Positions 57,192 through 64,000 of a DNA stretch of 64,000 nt are shown here, piece after piece. Where the stretch lies: NCBI GenBank assembly GCA_024640315.1, contig JAHEFF010000010.1, forward strand, positions 1 through 64,000, given 5' to 3'. The DNA is from Woeseiaceae bacterium (GTDB taxonomy: Bacteria; Pseudomonadota; Gammaproteobacteria; Steroidobacterales; Woeseiaceae). Each line of letters opens with the position of its first letter. Position 1 is the first letter of the stretch. Under the pieces are notes generated by a model. It was not told where the DNA came from and did no database searches. It saw only the letters and a program-made list of their open reading frames with translations. The position numbers and the translations under genes are program-made.

Positions 57192-57641
57192 TCAGCGCTT
57201 GACGGCTGTCGCCATCACTTCGAATCGCGCGTCGAACAGCAACGCGCCCGACCCGATGAATGCACGTGCCGGAAACTCTTTCGTGAAATAAGTTCTGTAC
57301 ACGCTGTTAAACGCGCCGTAATGGGCAACGTCAGAGCAAAAGATTTGTACAGACACGATGTCATCCATCGTCATGTCGGCAGCAGCCAGGGTACTTTTGA
57401 TGGCATCCATTACAGCCCGCGCTTCGTCCGCAGGATCTTCGGGCACTTTGCCGTCAACCAAGCCAAGGTTACCGGAAATGTACAATGTGTCGCCGACCAT
57501 GACGGCGCCACTAAATGGTGGGACACCGTCATCAGATGCAGACCGACCGCCCACATAAGTGCGATCCTCTGCAAAGAGGCTTCCCGAAAGCACAAGGATT
57601 AACGCGACCACGATAGCTGTCAGTCTTTTGTTTGTTCTCAT
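57192..57641 (-). CDS. Exported RidA/YjgF family protein
   Basis: A 149-residue RidA-family protein with an N-terminal signal peptide (RLTAIVVALILVLSGSLFA). The mature part has the YjgF fold with GDTLYISGNLGLVDGKVPED, VMDAIKSTLAAADMTMDDIV and the end AFIGSGALLFDARFEVMATA; the usual catalytic Arg (in P-A-R) is present in EFPARAF. Cytoplasmic RidA destroys reactive enamines/imines; an exported version is less usual and its substrate is unknown. The start is ATG 57641 with GGAGGA upstream; the longer frame to 57692 lacks a ribosome site. Confidence 0.85.
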   Translation of the reverse strand: MRTNKRLTAIVVALILVLSGSLFAEDRTYVGGRSASDDGVPPFSGAVMVGDTLYISGNLGLVDGKVPEDPADEARAVMDAIKSTLAAADMTMDDIVSVQIFCSDVAHYGAFNSVYRTYFTKEFPARAFIGSGALLFDARFEVMATAVKR

Positions 57642-57759
57642 TCTGATTCCTCCGGTGGTGTCCGAAACGGGTAAATTCGCGCAGAAGGTCACGCAGGCCA
57701 GGGATAATAGCTTACTGGCTGAATCGAATCGCTGGAAGGCGGCGATTGGTATCTGATTT

Positions 57760-58626
57760 TTAGCCGACAGACCTTTTCAGAAATGTTCTGAATTCGTCTC
57801 CGATCTCGCTGTGGGAAAGTCCATAGGCTACCGTCGCCTGCAAATACCCCAACTTGCTGCCACAATCGTAACGCGTGCCGGAGAATGAGTGGGCGTAAAC
57901 ATCTGCCACGTCGAGCAAATCAGCGATCGCATCTGTCAGCTGAATCTCGCCGCCTGCACCACGGCCCGTACCCTCCAGTTTGCCCCATATTTCCGGCGCA
58001 AGGAGATAGCGACCCACAACCGCCAAATTGGATGGCGCGTCTGCCGGTTTCGGTTTCTCAACAATTTCGGTCATTCGCCGGCCGTTTTTTGATTCCTCGA
58101 CCGCGACAATGCCATAGCTTGAGGTGTTCTCATGCGGCACTTCCTCCACCGCGACAACACTGCTGCCGTGCCGTTCATACTCATCGGCCAATTCTTTAAG
58201 GCACGGCTCGCCGGCAATCAAATCGTCTGCCAGGTGGACGAAAAACGGTTCATCTCCTACCGCTGGACGCGCACAAAGTACCGCATGCCCAAGGCCCAGT
58301 GGTTGGCCCTGCCGAATATAGACACAGGAAACATTGTTCGGAACGATATCCCTGACCGATTCCAGCAGATCAGTCTTTCCCGACTCCGTCAGGGCCCGCT
58401 CAAGCTCCGCATCGGTATCGAAATGGTCTTCTATCGCCCTTTTTGACGCGCCAGTCACAAATACAAGTTTTGTCGCGCCGGCCGCAATCGCCTCTTCGAC
58501 CGCATACTGGATAAGCGGCTTGTCGACAATGGGCAACATTTCCTTGGGGCTGGCCTTGGTAGCCGGCAGGAAACGGGTCCCACGCCCGGCAACGGGAAAT
58601 ACGGCTGCTCTGACTTGCTTGCGCAC
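57760..58626 (-). CDS. galU: UTP-glucose-1-phosphate uridylyltransferase
   Basis: A 288-residue GalU making UDP-glucose from UTP and glucose-1-phosphate, for lipopolysaccharide and exopolysaccharide. It has [69 protein letters not shown] and [19 protein letters not shown]. The length and motifs match bacterial GalU. It is a separate unit between ridA and comEA. Confidence 0.96.
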   Translation of the reverse strand: MRKQVRAAVFPVAGRGTRFLPATKASPKEMLPIVDKPLIQYAVEEAIAAGATKLVFVTGASKRAIEDHFDTDAELERALTESGKTDLLESVRDIVPNNVSCVYIRQGQPLGLGHAVLCARPAVGDEPFFVHLADDLIAGEPCLKELADEYERHGSSVVAVEEVPHENTSSYGIVAVEESKNGRRMTEIVEKPKPADAPSNLAVVGRYLLAPEIWGKLEGTGRGAGGEIQLTDAIADLLDVADVYAHSFSGTRYDCGSKLGYLQATVAYGLSHSEIGDEFRTFLKRSVG

Positions 58627-58705
58627 AATTGAACTCCAACACGTAGTGAAGCCGCATCATAGCCAAATTTGGCGTCCGATTGACGCGCAGACGGTCACAA
58701 AAGCA

Positions 58706-58757
58706 AATGTGACATTGTCACAGGACAAGGCCGTGCCACCGGTATCCGGCACGGCCT
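58706..58757 (-). terminator. Paired hairpins after comEA
   Basis: A perfect 10-bp stem (AGGCCGTGCC and GGCACGGCCT, 58728-58757) followed on the minus strand by a smaller stem (TGTGAC and GTCACA) and TTTGCTTTT. It lies just after the comEA stop and probably ends its transcript, although the T-tract is interrupted. Confidence 0.45.
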
Positions 58758-58780
58758 CATGATCGGGCCGGTAACCAATC

Positions 58781-59068
58781 CTACTTTGTCTTTTTCGCAC
58801 CAGAGTCCAGCAGGATATTCTTTCGATTAATCTCGACCGTCCGTTCACCGATTCCCTTGACCATTGCGAGGTCATCGACTGACCTAAATGGCCCGTTTGC
58901 CTGCCTGTATTCGACGATAGCGATCGCTTTGGAGATGCCGACGCCCTGCAATTCGGCTGAAATTGTCTCGGCATCTGCCGTGTTCACGTTAACGGGACCC
59001 GCTATGGCCAGGACGGCACCTGCCAGCATGAGAATTGACGCTGCAAAAATCTGCGTGATTCTTGTCAT
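58781..59068 (-). CDS. comEA: ComEA-like helix-hairpin-helix protein
   Basis: A 95-residue protein with a signal peptide (ITQIFAASILMLAGAVLAIA) and a ComEA HhH domain: VNVNTADAETISAELQGVGI, SKAIAIVEYRQANGPFRSVDDL, VKGIGERTVEINRKNI. Such small periplasmic ComEA proteins bind DNA and pull it into the periplasm during transformation; many are also found where competence is not proven. AAGGAG lies before the ATG. Confidence 0.9.
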   Translation of the reverse strand: MTRITQIFAASILMLAGAVLAIAGPVNVNTADAETISAELQGVGISKAIAIVEYRQANGPFRSVDDLAMVKGIGERTVEINRKNILLDSGAKKTK

Positions 59069-59201
59069 TTGAAGCTCCTTTCATATGAGTATCTGTTCGA
59101 TGGTTGAACAGTTGGAGCTTAATACTCAGTGCAGCACAGAACTGCCCGAGAAATTCCGGGCTTTGAACAGAAACGATGAGAAGTTGCGCATGAACGCGAT
59201 G

Positions 59202-60404
59202 TTACATACCGGCGCTGCGCTGCAGCAGTGAGTCAAAACTGACAGTAGCAAACGGCCGCTGCGTCTCCCAATCCCGGCAACTCGGACATTGCCACAGGAG
59301 TTTCTGGCTGGAAAAGCCGCATTCTTTGCATTGATATCGAGGAATCTTCGAGGCCAGTTTGCTTAACGCTGCCCTGACCTTGTTCAACGCAGCCTGGCGA
59401 TCTTCGCCGCTTGCCGCATTCACCGTTTGCAGATCAATAAATTCAGTCAGCGTTGGCTCGCTCAACATGTACTCTTCGACACATTCATCGATGATGTCTA
59501 TGCCGCCGATATTATTCACGATAGCCGTGTAAGCCACATCCGTCTTCATACCCGGATTCTTGTCAAGGAGCGATCGCAGGCTGTTTTCCAACTGATTCAG
59601 CGATCCTTCCCGACCGTAAATTTCGACCAACGCCGGTAGCGCTTCGGTAATCAAGTACGTGTTTTCGTCCACTATCCGGTTGTAAAGCCTTAACGCAGTC
59701 TTGCTATCGTCCGTATCCCGGGCAATCCGGGCACGCGTCAAGGCGCCGCGATGGGTTCGTGGCCGTCCACTCTGGGCCTTTTTTACAAATGCGCGCGCCG
59801 CATTGTAGTCTTTGTTAGAAGCCGCCTGCTCCGCAAGCTCGCAATAGTAATGAGCGATCTGCAGCGCGAGCGACTGTCCGCTCAAAACCTCGAGCTTTTG
59901 GCCCGATTCGATGGCACGTTGCCATTCTCGTTCCTGCTCGTAGATCCGGCATAACTGCTCAAGCGCTTCGACCTGGTAACGCGAGCCCTGCGAGAGTCGG
60001 ACAAACAGGTTTTCGGCCCGGTCGAGAAGGCCCGCCTTGAGATAGTCTTTCGCGAGAGAGAACAGAGCTTGATCGCGCTGCTCGGCAGCCAGGTCCGGTC
60101 GCGCAATTATATTCTGGTGAATTCTGATGGCACGATCTACCTCGCCACGCCGTCGAAAAAGGCTGCCCAGGGCAAAGTGGGTCTCGATAGTTTTGTCATC
60201 GACCCGCACCATTTTCAGGAAGTGTTCGAGAGCTTGATCTGTCTGCTCGTTCAAGAGGAAGTTCAGGCCCTTCAGGTAATCAATATTCAGCGGCGGCGGC
60301 GCATCTTCGTCGTCATCACGTTCACCAAAACGGCCGAGCGCCCAACCGGCAGCAGCCAGCAACAGGAATAACCCTGCCAGCAGAAATGTGGATTCAGTCG
60401 GCAT
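59202..60404 (-). CDS. lapB: Lipopolysaccharide assembly protein B
   Basis: A 400-residue inner-membrane protein with one N-terminal helix (LLAGLFLLLAAAGWALGRFG), nine or so TPR units (for example FLLNEQTDQALEHFLKMV, YLKAGLLDRAENLFVRL) and a C-terminal rubredoxin-like metal site (CKECGFSSQKLLWQCPSC). LapB regulates LpxC degradation with FtsH and so balances LPS synthesis. The gene overlaps lapA by 11 bp, the standard lapAB pair. Confidence 0.95.
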   Translation of the reverse strand: MPTESTFLLAGLFLLLAAAGWALGRFGERDDDEDAPPPLNIDYLKGLNFLLNEQTDQALEHFLKMVRVDDKTIETHFALGSLFRRRGEVDRAIRIHQNIIARPDLAAEQRDQALFSLAKDYLKAGLLDRAENLFVRLSQGSRYQVEALEQLCRIYEQEREWQRAIESGQKLEVLSGQSLALQIAHYYCELAEQAASNKDYNAARAFVKKAQSGRPRTHRGALTRARIARDTDDSKTALRLYNRIVDENTYLITEALPALVEIYGREGSLNQLENSLRSLLDKNPGMKTDVAYTAIVNNIGGIDIIDECVEEYMLSEPTLTEFIDLQTVNAASGEDRQAALNKVRAALSKLASKIPRYQCKECGFSSQKLLWQCPSCRDWETQRPFATVSFDSLLQRSAGM

Positions 60405-60690
60405 CGGCTATCGGGAGGTTTCTGAGGCTGGACACCTCTGATTCAGAATTCCGCAATGCGCGACGCAACTGCCGGCGCTCACTCACAAGCCGAAGGATAA
60501 ATACCGTCGTGCACAGGAGTCCGAATGCCCAGCCGATCACGAACGTAACGGAAAATGCCAGTGCTACGGAGGGCCGGACGGTCAGAAAAAACAGATCGAG
60601 ATCGACAAATCCGGGATTGCTGCTGGTGAATACGAGCATCATCACAAAGATGATCAAAACCAGTATCCCAATGCCAATTTTCTTCAGCAT
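60394..60690 (-). CDS. lapA: Lipopolysaccharide assembly protein A family
   Basis: A 98-residue protein with two membrane helices (IGIGILVLIIFVMMLVFTSS and SVTFVIGWAFGLLCTTVFIL) and a C-terminal cytoplasmic helix (RLVSERRQLRRALRNSE). This is the LapA (YciS) layout. It assists LapB in envelope assembly. It is 87 bp after ihfB. Confidence 0.93.
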   Translation of the reverse strand: MLKKIGIGILVLIIFVMMLVFTSSNPGFVDLDLFFLTVRPSVALAFSVTFVIGWAFGLLCTTVFILRLVSERRQLRRALRNSESEVSSLRNLPIADAD

Positions 60691-60777
60691 CTACCTACTC
60701 CACATATCGCGTATCCGCGGCGACGCCACCGGTATCGCGACAGTGTATTGCTTTACAGAGAATATGGTAAGTGGTGA

Positions 60778-61080
60778 CTAGTTCTTAATGGGCAAATGGC
60801 GCGATACGTTGACTCTTTCGCGCAGATCTTTGCCAGGCTTGAAATGCGGCACGTACTTTCCGGATAGTGCCACGGCCTCGCCCGTCTTTGGGTTGCGGCC
60901 GATCCTGGGTGGCCGGAAATGCAGCGAGAAACTGCCAAAACCACGTATTTCGATACGCTCGCCTTTGGATAAAGCGTCGCTCATCAGATCCAGCAGGTGC
61001 TTGACGGCAAGCTCAACATCCTTCGCCGGCAGATGCTTCTGCTTTCTGGCGATCATTTCTATGAGTTCAGATTTTGTCAT
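60778..61080 (-). CDS. ihfB: Integration host factor subunit beta
   Basis: A 100-residue HU/IHF-type protein, beta subunit: [40 protein letters not shown] and [20 protein letters not shown]. It forms the heterodimer with IhfA (46334-46633) that bends DNA sharply at specific sites. It follows rpsA after a 96-bp gap with a hairpin. Confidence 0.97.
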   Translation of the reverse strand: MTKSELIEMIARKQKHLPAKDVELAVKHLLDLMSDALSKGERIEIRGFGSFSLHFRPPRIGRNPKTGEAVALSGKYVPHFKPGKDLRERVNVSRHLPIKN

Positions 61081-61142
61081 AATGCGTTTCGCTTATTCTT
61101 CTGCCTGCTTCGTCGCATAAGCTACCGATTATAAAGGAATAA

Positions 61143-61168
61143 TAGCCCGGACCGCGAGGCCCGGGCTA
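61143..61168 (-). terminator. Hairpin after rpsA
   Basis: TAGCCCGG and CCGGGCTA (8-bp stem, GC-rich) just after the rpsA stop. On the minus strand only TATTATTCCTTTA follows, so it may stop part of the transcription and lower ihfB relative to rpsA. The T8 tract on its right serves the plus strand. Confidence 0.55.
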
Positions 61169-61176
61169 CATTTTTT

Positions 61177-62859
61177 TTACTTTGTCTCTCCGGACATTTT
61201 TTCCTTCAGAAGCTCACCCAGCGTGGTTCCACTGGAACTGGATGCAGTCTCGGACTTGTAGCTAGAGAGCGCTTCAGCTTCCTCGTGGACTTCCTTGGCC
61301 TTGATCGACAGTGCAACCGTGCGGTTCTTACGGTCAACATTGGTGAATTTGGCCTCAACCTCGTCACCAATTTTGATCATGGTTCGCGCATCTTCAACGC
61401 GACCACGGGCCAATTCTGACGCTCGCAGCGAGCCAAGTACGCCATCGCCAAGATCAACCGTCGCGCCGCGCGCATCAACTTCAATCACGCTACCTTTAAC
61501 CACGGTGTTTTTCGGATGCTCAGCCAGCCAGGCAGAAAACGGATCCTTGTCGAGCTGCTTGATGCCCAGCGAGATTCTCTCCCGCTCTGAGTCGATTGCG
61601 AGCACGCTCGCTTCGATCTCCTGGCCTTTCTTGTAGTTCCGAACTGCCTCTTCGCCTGGAAGATCCCAGGAAATATCTGACAGGTGGACGAGACCGTCGA
61701 TGCCGCCATCCAGTCCGATAAAAATACCGAAGTCAGTAATTGACTTAATCTGACCAGAGACTTTATCGCCACGATTAACGGTCGCGGAGAATTCGGCCCA
61801 GGGATTTGACTGACATTGCTTGACGCCTAATGAAATCCGTCGGCGCTCTTCATCGATTTCGATGACCATGACTTCGATTTCTTCACCAATTGAGACCACT
61901 TTGGCAGGGTTAACATTCTTGTTAGTCCAATCCATTTCAGATACGTGGACGAGACCCTCAACACCCTCTTCGATTTCAACAAAACAGCCATAGTCAGCAA
62001 TGTTCGTGACTTTTCCGAACATGCGGGTTTGCGGTGGATAGCGACGCGCGAGATCATGCCACGGATCGTCACCGAGCTGTTTGATACCCAGTGAGACACG
62101 TTGACGTTCACGGTCGAACTTCAGGATTTTAACGTCGATCTCGTCGCCCACATTGACCACTTCGGACGGATGCTTGACGCGCTTCCAGGCCATATCGGTG
62201 ATATGCAGAAGACCGTCGATGCCACCCAGGTCGACAAATGCGCCATAGTCGGTGAGATTCTTGACAATACCTTTGACAGTGTTGCCTTCCTGGAGGCTCT
62301 CAAGCAGCTCTTCACGTTCCGCGCTGTATTCCTGCTCAACAACGGCACGCCGGGAAACCACGACGTTGTTGCGACGCTGGTCCAGCTTGATCACCTTGAA
62401 TTCTAGGCTCTTGCCTTCCAGATAGGCCGGATCACGAACTGGTCGAACATCGACCAGCGATCCCGGCAGAAAGGCCCGCACGTTGTCAATTTCGACGGTA
62501 AATCCGCCTTTGACCCGCCCGTTGATGAGGCCCGTGACAACTTCACTCTTCTCGAAGGCTTTCTCAAGCTCGATCCAGGTGCGTGCACGAACCGCTTTCT
62601 CACGAGAAAGCTTGGTTTCTCCAAATCCGTCTTCGACAGCATCGAGGGCAACCTCGAATTCATCGCCGACTGAAACTTCGGCTTCACCCTTCTCGTTCTG
62701 AAATTGTTCGATTGGAATGACGGCCTCTGACTTGAGACCTGCACTGATGAGTACTACATCATCATTTACCGCAACGACTGTGCCTGTGATGATGGCACCC
62801 GATTTTAGTTGTTGACTGGCAAAACTTTCTTCAAATAACTCTGCAAAACTTTCTGACAT
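61177..62859 (-). CDS. rpsA: 30S ribosomal protein S1
   Basis: A 560-residue S1 with six S1/OB domains. It starts [20 protein letters not shown] with [11 protein letters not shown], and the repeats can be followed through [80 protein letters not shown] and later. It binds mRNA and brings it to the ribosome. The frame is open to 62910, but ATG 62859 matches the universal S1 N-terminus; the Shine-Dalgarno is poor, as usual for rpsA. Confidence 0.96.
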   Translation of the reverse strand: MSESFAELFEESFASQQLKSGAIITGTVVAVNDDVVLISAGLKSEAVIPIEQFQNEKGEAEVSVGDEFEVALDAVEDGFGETKLSREKAVRARTWIELEKAFEKSEVVTGLINGRVKGGFTVEIDNVRAFLPGSLVDVRPVRDPAYLEGKSLEFKVIKLDQRRNNVVVSRRAVVEQEYSAEREELLESLQEGNTVKGIVKNLTDYGAFVDLGGIDGLLHITDMAWKRVKHPSEVVNVGDEIDVKILKFDRERQRVSLGIKQLGDDPWHDLARRYPPQTRMFGKVTNIADYGCFVEIEEGVEGLVHVSEMDWTNKNVNPAKVVSIGEEIEVMVIEIDEERRRISLGVKQCQSNPWAEFSATVNRGDKVSGQIKSITDFGIFIGLDGGIDGLVHLSDISWDLPGEEAVRNYKKGQEIEASVLAIDSERERISLGIKQLDKDPFSAWLAEHPKNTVVKGSVIEVDARGATVDLGDGVLGSLRASELARGRVEDARTMIKIGDEVEAKFTNVDRKNRTVALSIKAKEVHEEAEALSSYKSETASSSSGTTLGELLKEKMSGETK

Positions 62860-62983
62860 TAGATTTAGACCAAGAGGACCACTACGACCCTCACCCATAC
62901 GCCTAACCACTTCCTGCAGCAGACGGCTGTTAACGAAAAAGAGCCAGACTCCGTGTCCGACTCACCGAAAAATCATTTCTTGC

Positions 62984-63670
62984 TTAGTCGAGCTCTTGTG
63001 CCCAATCCAGTATGGTTTGGGTCACTTCCTCAATCGTCAGGTTGCTGGAATCCAGCAATCGAGCGTCATCAGCAGGCCTCAATGGAGCAACCGATCGCTC
63101 CGAATCCCGCCTGTCACGATCCTCGATGTCCCGTGAAAGGGCGGCAAGGCTAACATCAATACCCTTGTCATTCAACTGCTTATGGCGCCTTCGGGCCCTC
63201 TCTTCGGCACTCGCAGTAAGAAATATTTTAAGCCTCGCGTCCGGGAATACGGTCGTGCCCATATCCCGGCCATCGGCAACCAGGCCCGGGGCCCTGCGGA
63301 AACCCTTCTGCAGCCCCAGCAACGCCTTGCGCACAGCGGGTAGCGCAGCAACACGCGACGCCATGAGGCCGCACTCCTCTGTCCTGAGTTCGCTGCTGAC
63401 CTCCTCGCTGCCAAGCCAAACCTGCTCTTCACCTGCATCATTCATCGAAAAGCGCACGTTCATGTCGGCTGCAATTGCCGCAATTTCGGCCTCTCCGGCG
63501 CCAACCTGGCCCTGCCGTGTGGCCGCAAGCCCAACCAGGCGATAAAGTGCGCCGCTGTCGAGCAGATGCATATCGAGAGCTTCGGCCACGCGTCTTGCGA
63601 TGGTCCCCTTGCCGGACCCGCTTGGACCATCAATCGTTATGACCGGAACTTCCGGATCCGGCGCCGTCAC
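62984..63670 (-). CDS. cmk: Cytidylate kinase
   Basis: A 228-residue CMP/dCMP kinase. It has the P-loop VITIDGPSGSGKGTIARRVA, LDSGALYRLVGLAA, LVADGRDMGTTVFPDARLKI with the acceptor-site Asp/Arg, and the lid segment SLAALSRDIEDRDRRDSERS. The start is GTG 63670, which overlaps the aroA stop (GTGA); the frame is open to 63784 but that part is within aroA. The aroA-cmk-rpsA order is classic. Confidence 0.95.
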   Translation of the reverse strand: MTAPDPEVPVITIDGPSGSGKGTIARRVAEALDMHLLDSGALYRLVGLAATRQGQVGAGEAEIAAIAADMNVRFSMNDAGEEQVWLGSEEVSSELRTEECGLMASRVAALPAVRKALLGLQKGFRRAPGLVADGRDMGTTVFPDARLKIFLTASAEERARRRHKQLNDKGIDVSLAALSRDIEDRDRRDSERSVAPLRPADDARLLDSSNLTIEEVTQTILDWAQELD

Positions 63671-64000
63671 GATTCCCCGCCCCCATCCTGACAAGCAATG
63701 TCGACGCCCAACGACCTCAGGCAATCCACAAATCCTGGAAACGAAGTCGCGACAGCATCGGTATCCTCGATATGCACCGGCCACTCAGCCACGGTGCCAG
63801 CAACTGCAAATGACATGGCGATACGATGATCGCCATGACTTCGAACAACACCGCCATACAGCTTGCCACCATGCACTACGGCGCCGTCCGGAGACTCATC
63901 AACTGGCACGCTCAGGGCGCGCAGCCCTTCCGCCATCGCGGCAATTCGGTCACTCTCCTTGACTCTCAGCTCTTCGAGGCCGGTGAAGGTCGTCTTGCCG
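63667..64000 (-). CDS. aroA: 3-phosphoshikimate 1-carboxyvinyltransferase (5' end outside window)
   Basis: The last 110 or so codons of EPSP synthase of the shikimate pathway. Visible are LEELRVKESDRIAAMAEGLR and RSHGDHRIAMSFAVAG, which contain the conserved E and the H-D-H-R active-site residues, followed by a normal C-terminus (FPGFVDCLRSLGV). The frame is open to the window edge, so most of the protein lies outside. It is translationally coupled to cmk. Confidence 0.95.
   Translation of the reverse strand, partial: GKTTFTGLEELRVKESDRIAAMAEGLRALSVPVDESPDGAVVHGGKLYGGVVRSHGDHRIAMSFAVAGTVAEWPVHIEDTDAVATSFPGFVDCLRSLGVDIACQDGGGES

Overview
The window comes from a gammaproteobacterium. Two gene orders typical of that class are present: aroA-cmk-rpsA-ihfB-lapA-lapB at the right end, and infC-rpmI-rplT-pheS-pheT-ihfA-merR-tRNA-Pro in the middle. 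TonB/ExbB/ExbD genes, a Tat-type leader and an aromatic-ended outer-membrane barrel agree with a Gram-negative cell. Base composition is moderately GC-rich. The TonB cluster with DUF3450 and TPR partners, and a LysA resembling the half of a LysC-LysA fusion, suggest a Xanthomonadales- or Woeseia-like relative, but that placement is inference. The region is almost wholly chromosomal housekeeping; no phage, insertion sequence, CRISPR array or plasmid function was seen.

Layout: 1-5.7 kb, a RecB/AddA-like helicase (cut by the window edge) with its AddB-like nuclease partner; 5.7-11.3 kb, a CoA-transferase, a lipoprotein, a mercaptopyruvate sulfurtransferase, the electron-transfer flavoprotein pair etfBA, a peroxiredoxin and a [2Fe-2S] ferredoxin; 11.4-16.7 kb, a six-gene TonB energy-transduction operon; 16.8-17.3 kb, an open frame without a start codon; 17.4-24.3 kb, an ilvC-leuA-ilvE-leuCDB operon led by a leucine-rich leader peptide and attenuator; 24.3-25.8 kb, metB under a SAM-I riboswitch; 25.9-33.1 kb, a complete-looking histidine operon apart from hisI, led by a TrpR-like regulator; 33.1-37.5 kb, a DksA-like protein and a lysA-led operon; 37.6-44.3 kb, ilvD, a membrane Ser/Thr kinase, a D-2-hydroxyacid dehydrogenase and a threonine-dehydratase-like enzyme; 44.4-46 kb, a cyclase-fold protein and tRNA-Pro; 46-51.3 kb, the infC-pheST-ihfA operon; 51.3-52 kb, tandem repeats around tRNA-Val; 52-57.7 kb, uvrB, an aspartate aminotransferase, tRNA-Asn and envelope proteins; 57.7-64 kb, galU, comEA, lapBA, ihfB, rpsA, cmk and the end of aroA.

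The strongest theme is amino-acid biosynthesis under several kinds of control: ribosome-mediated attenuation for branched-chain amino acids, a SAM riboswitch for methionine, a TrpR-type repressor with a palindrome for histidine, and a leader with an intrinsic terminator before lysA. Two genes, infC and hisF, appear to start at non-AUG codons (ATC and ATT) behind strong Shine-Dalgarno sequences. Partial copies of tRNA-Pro and tRNA-Val lie next to the intact genes.
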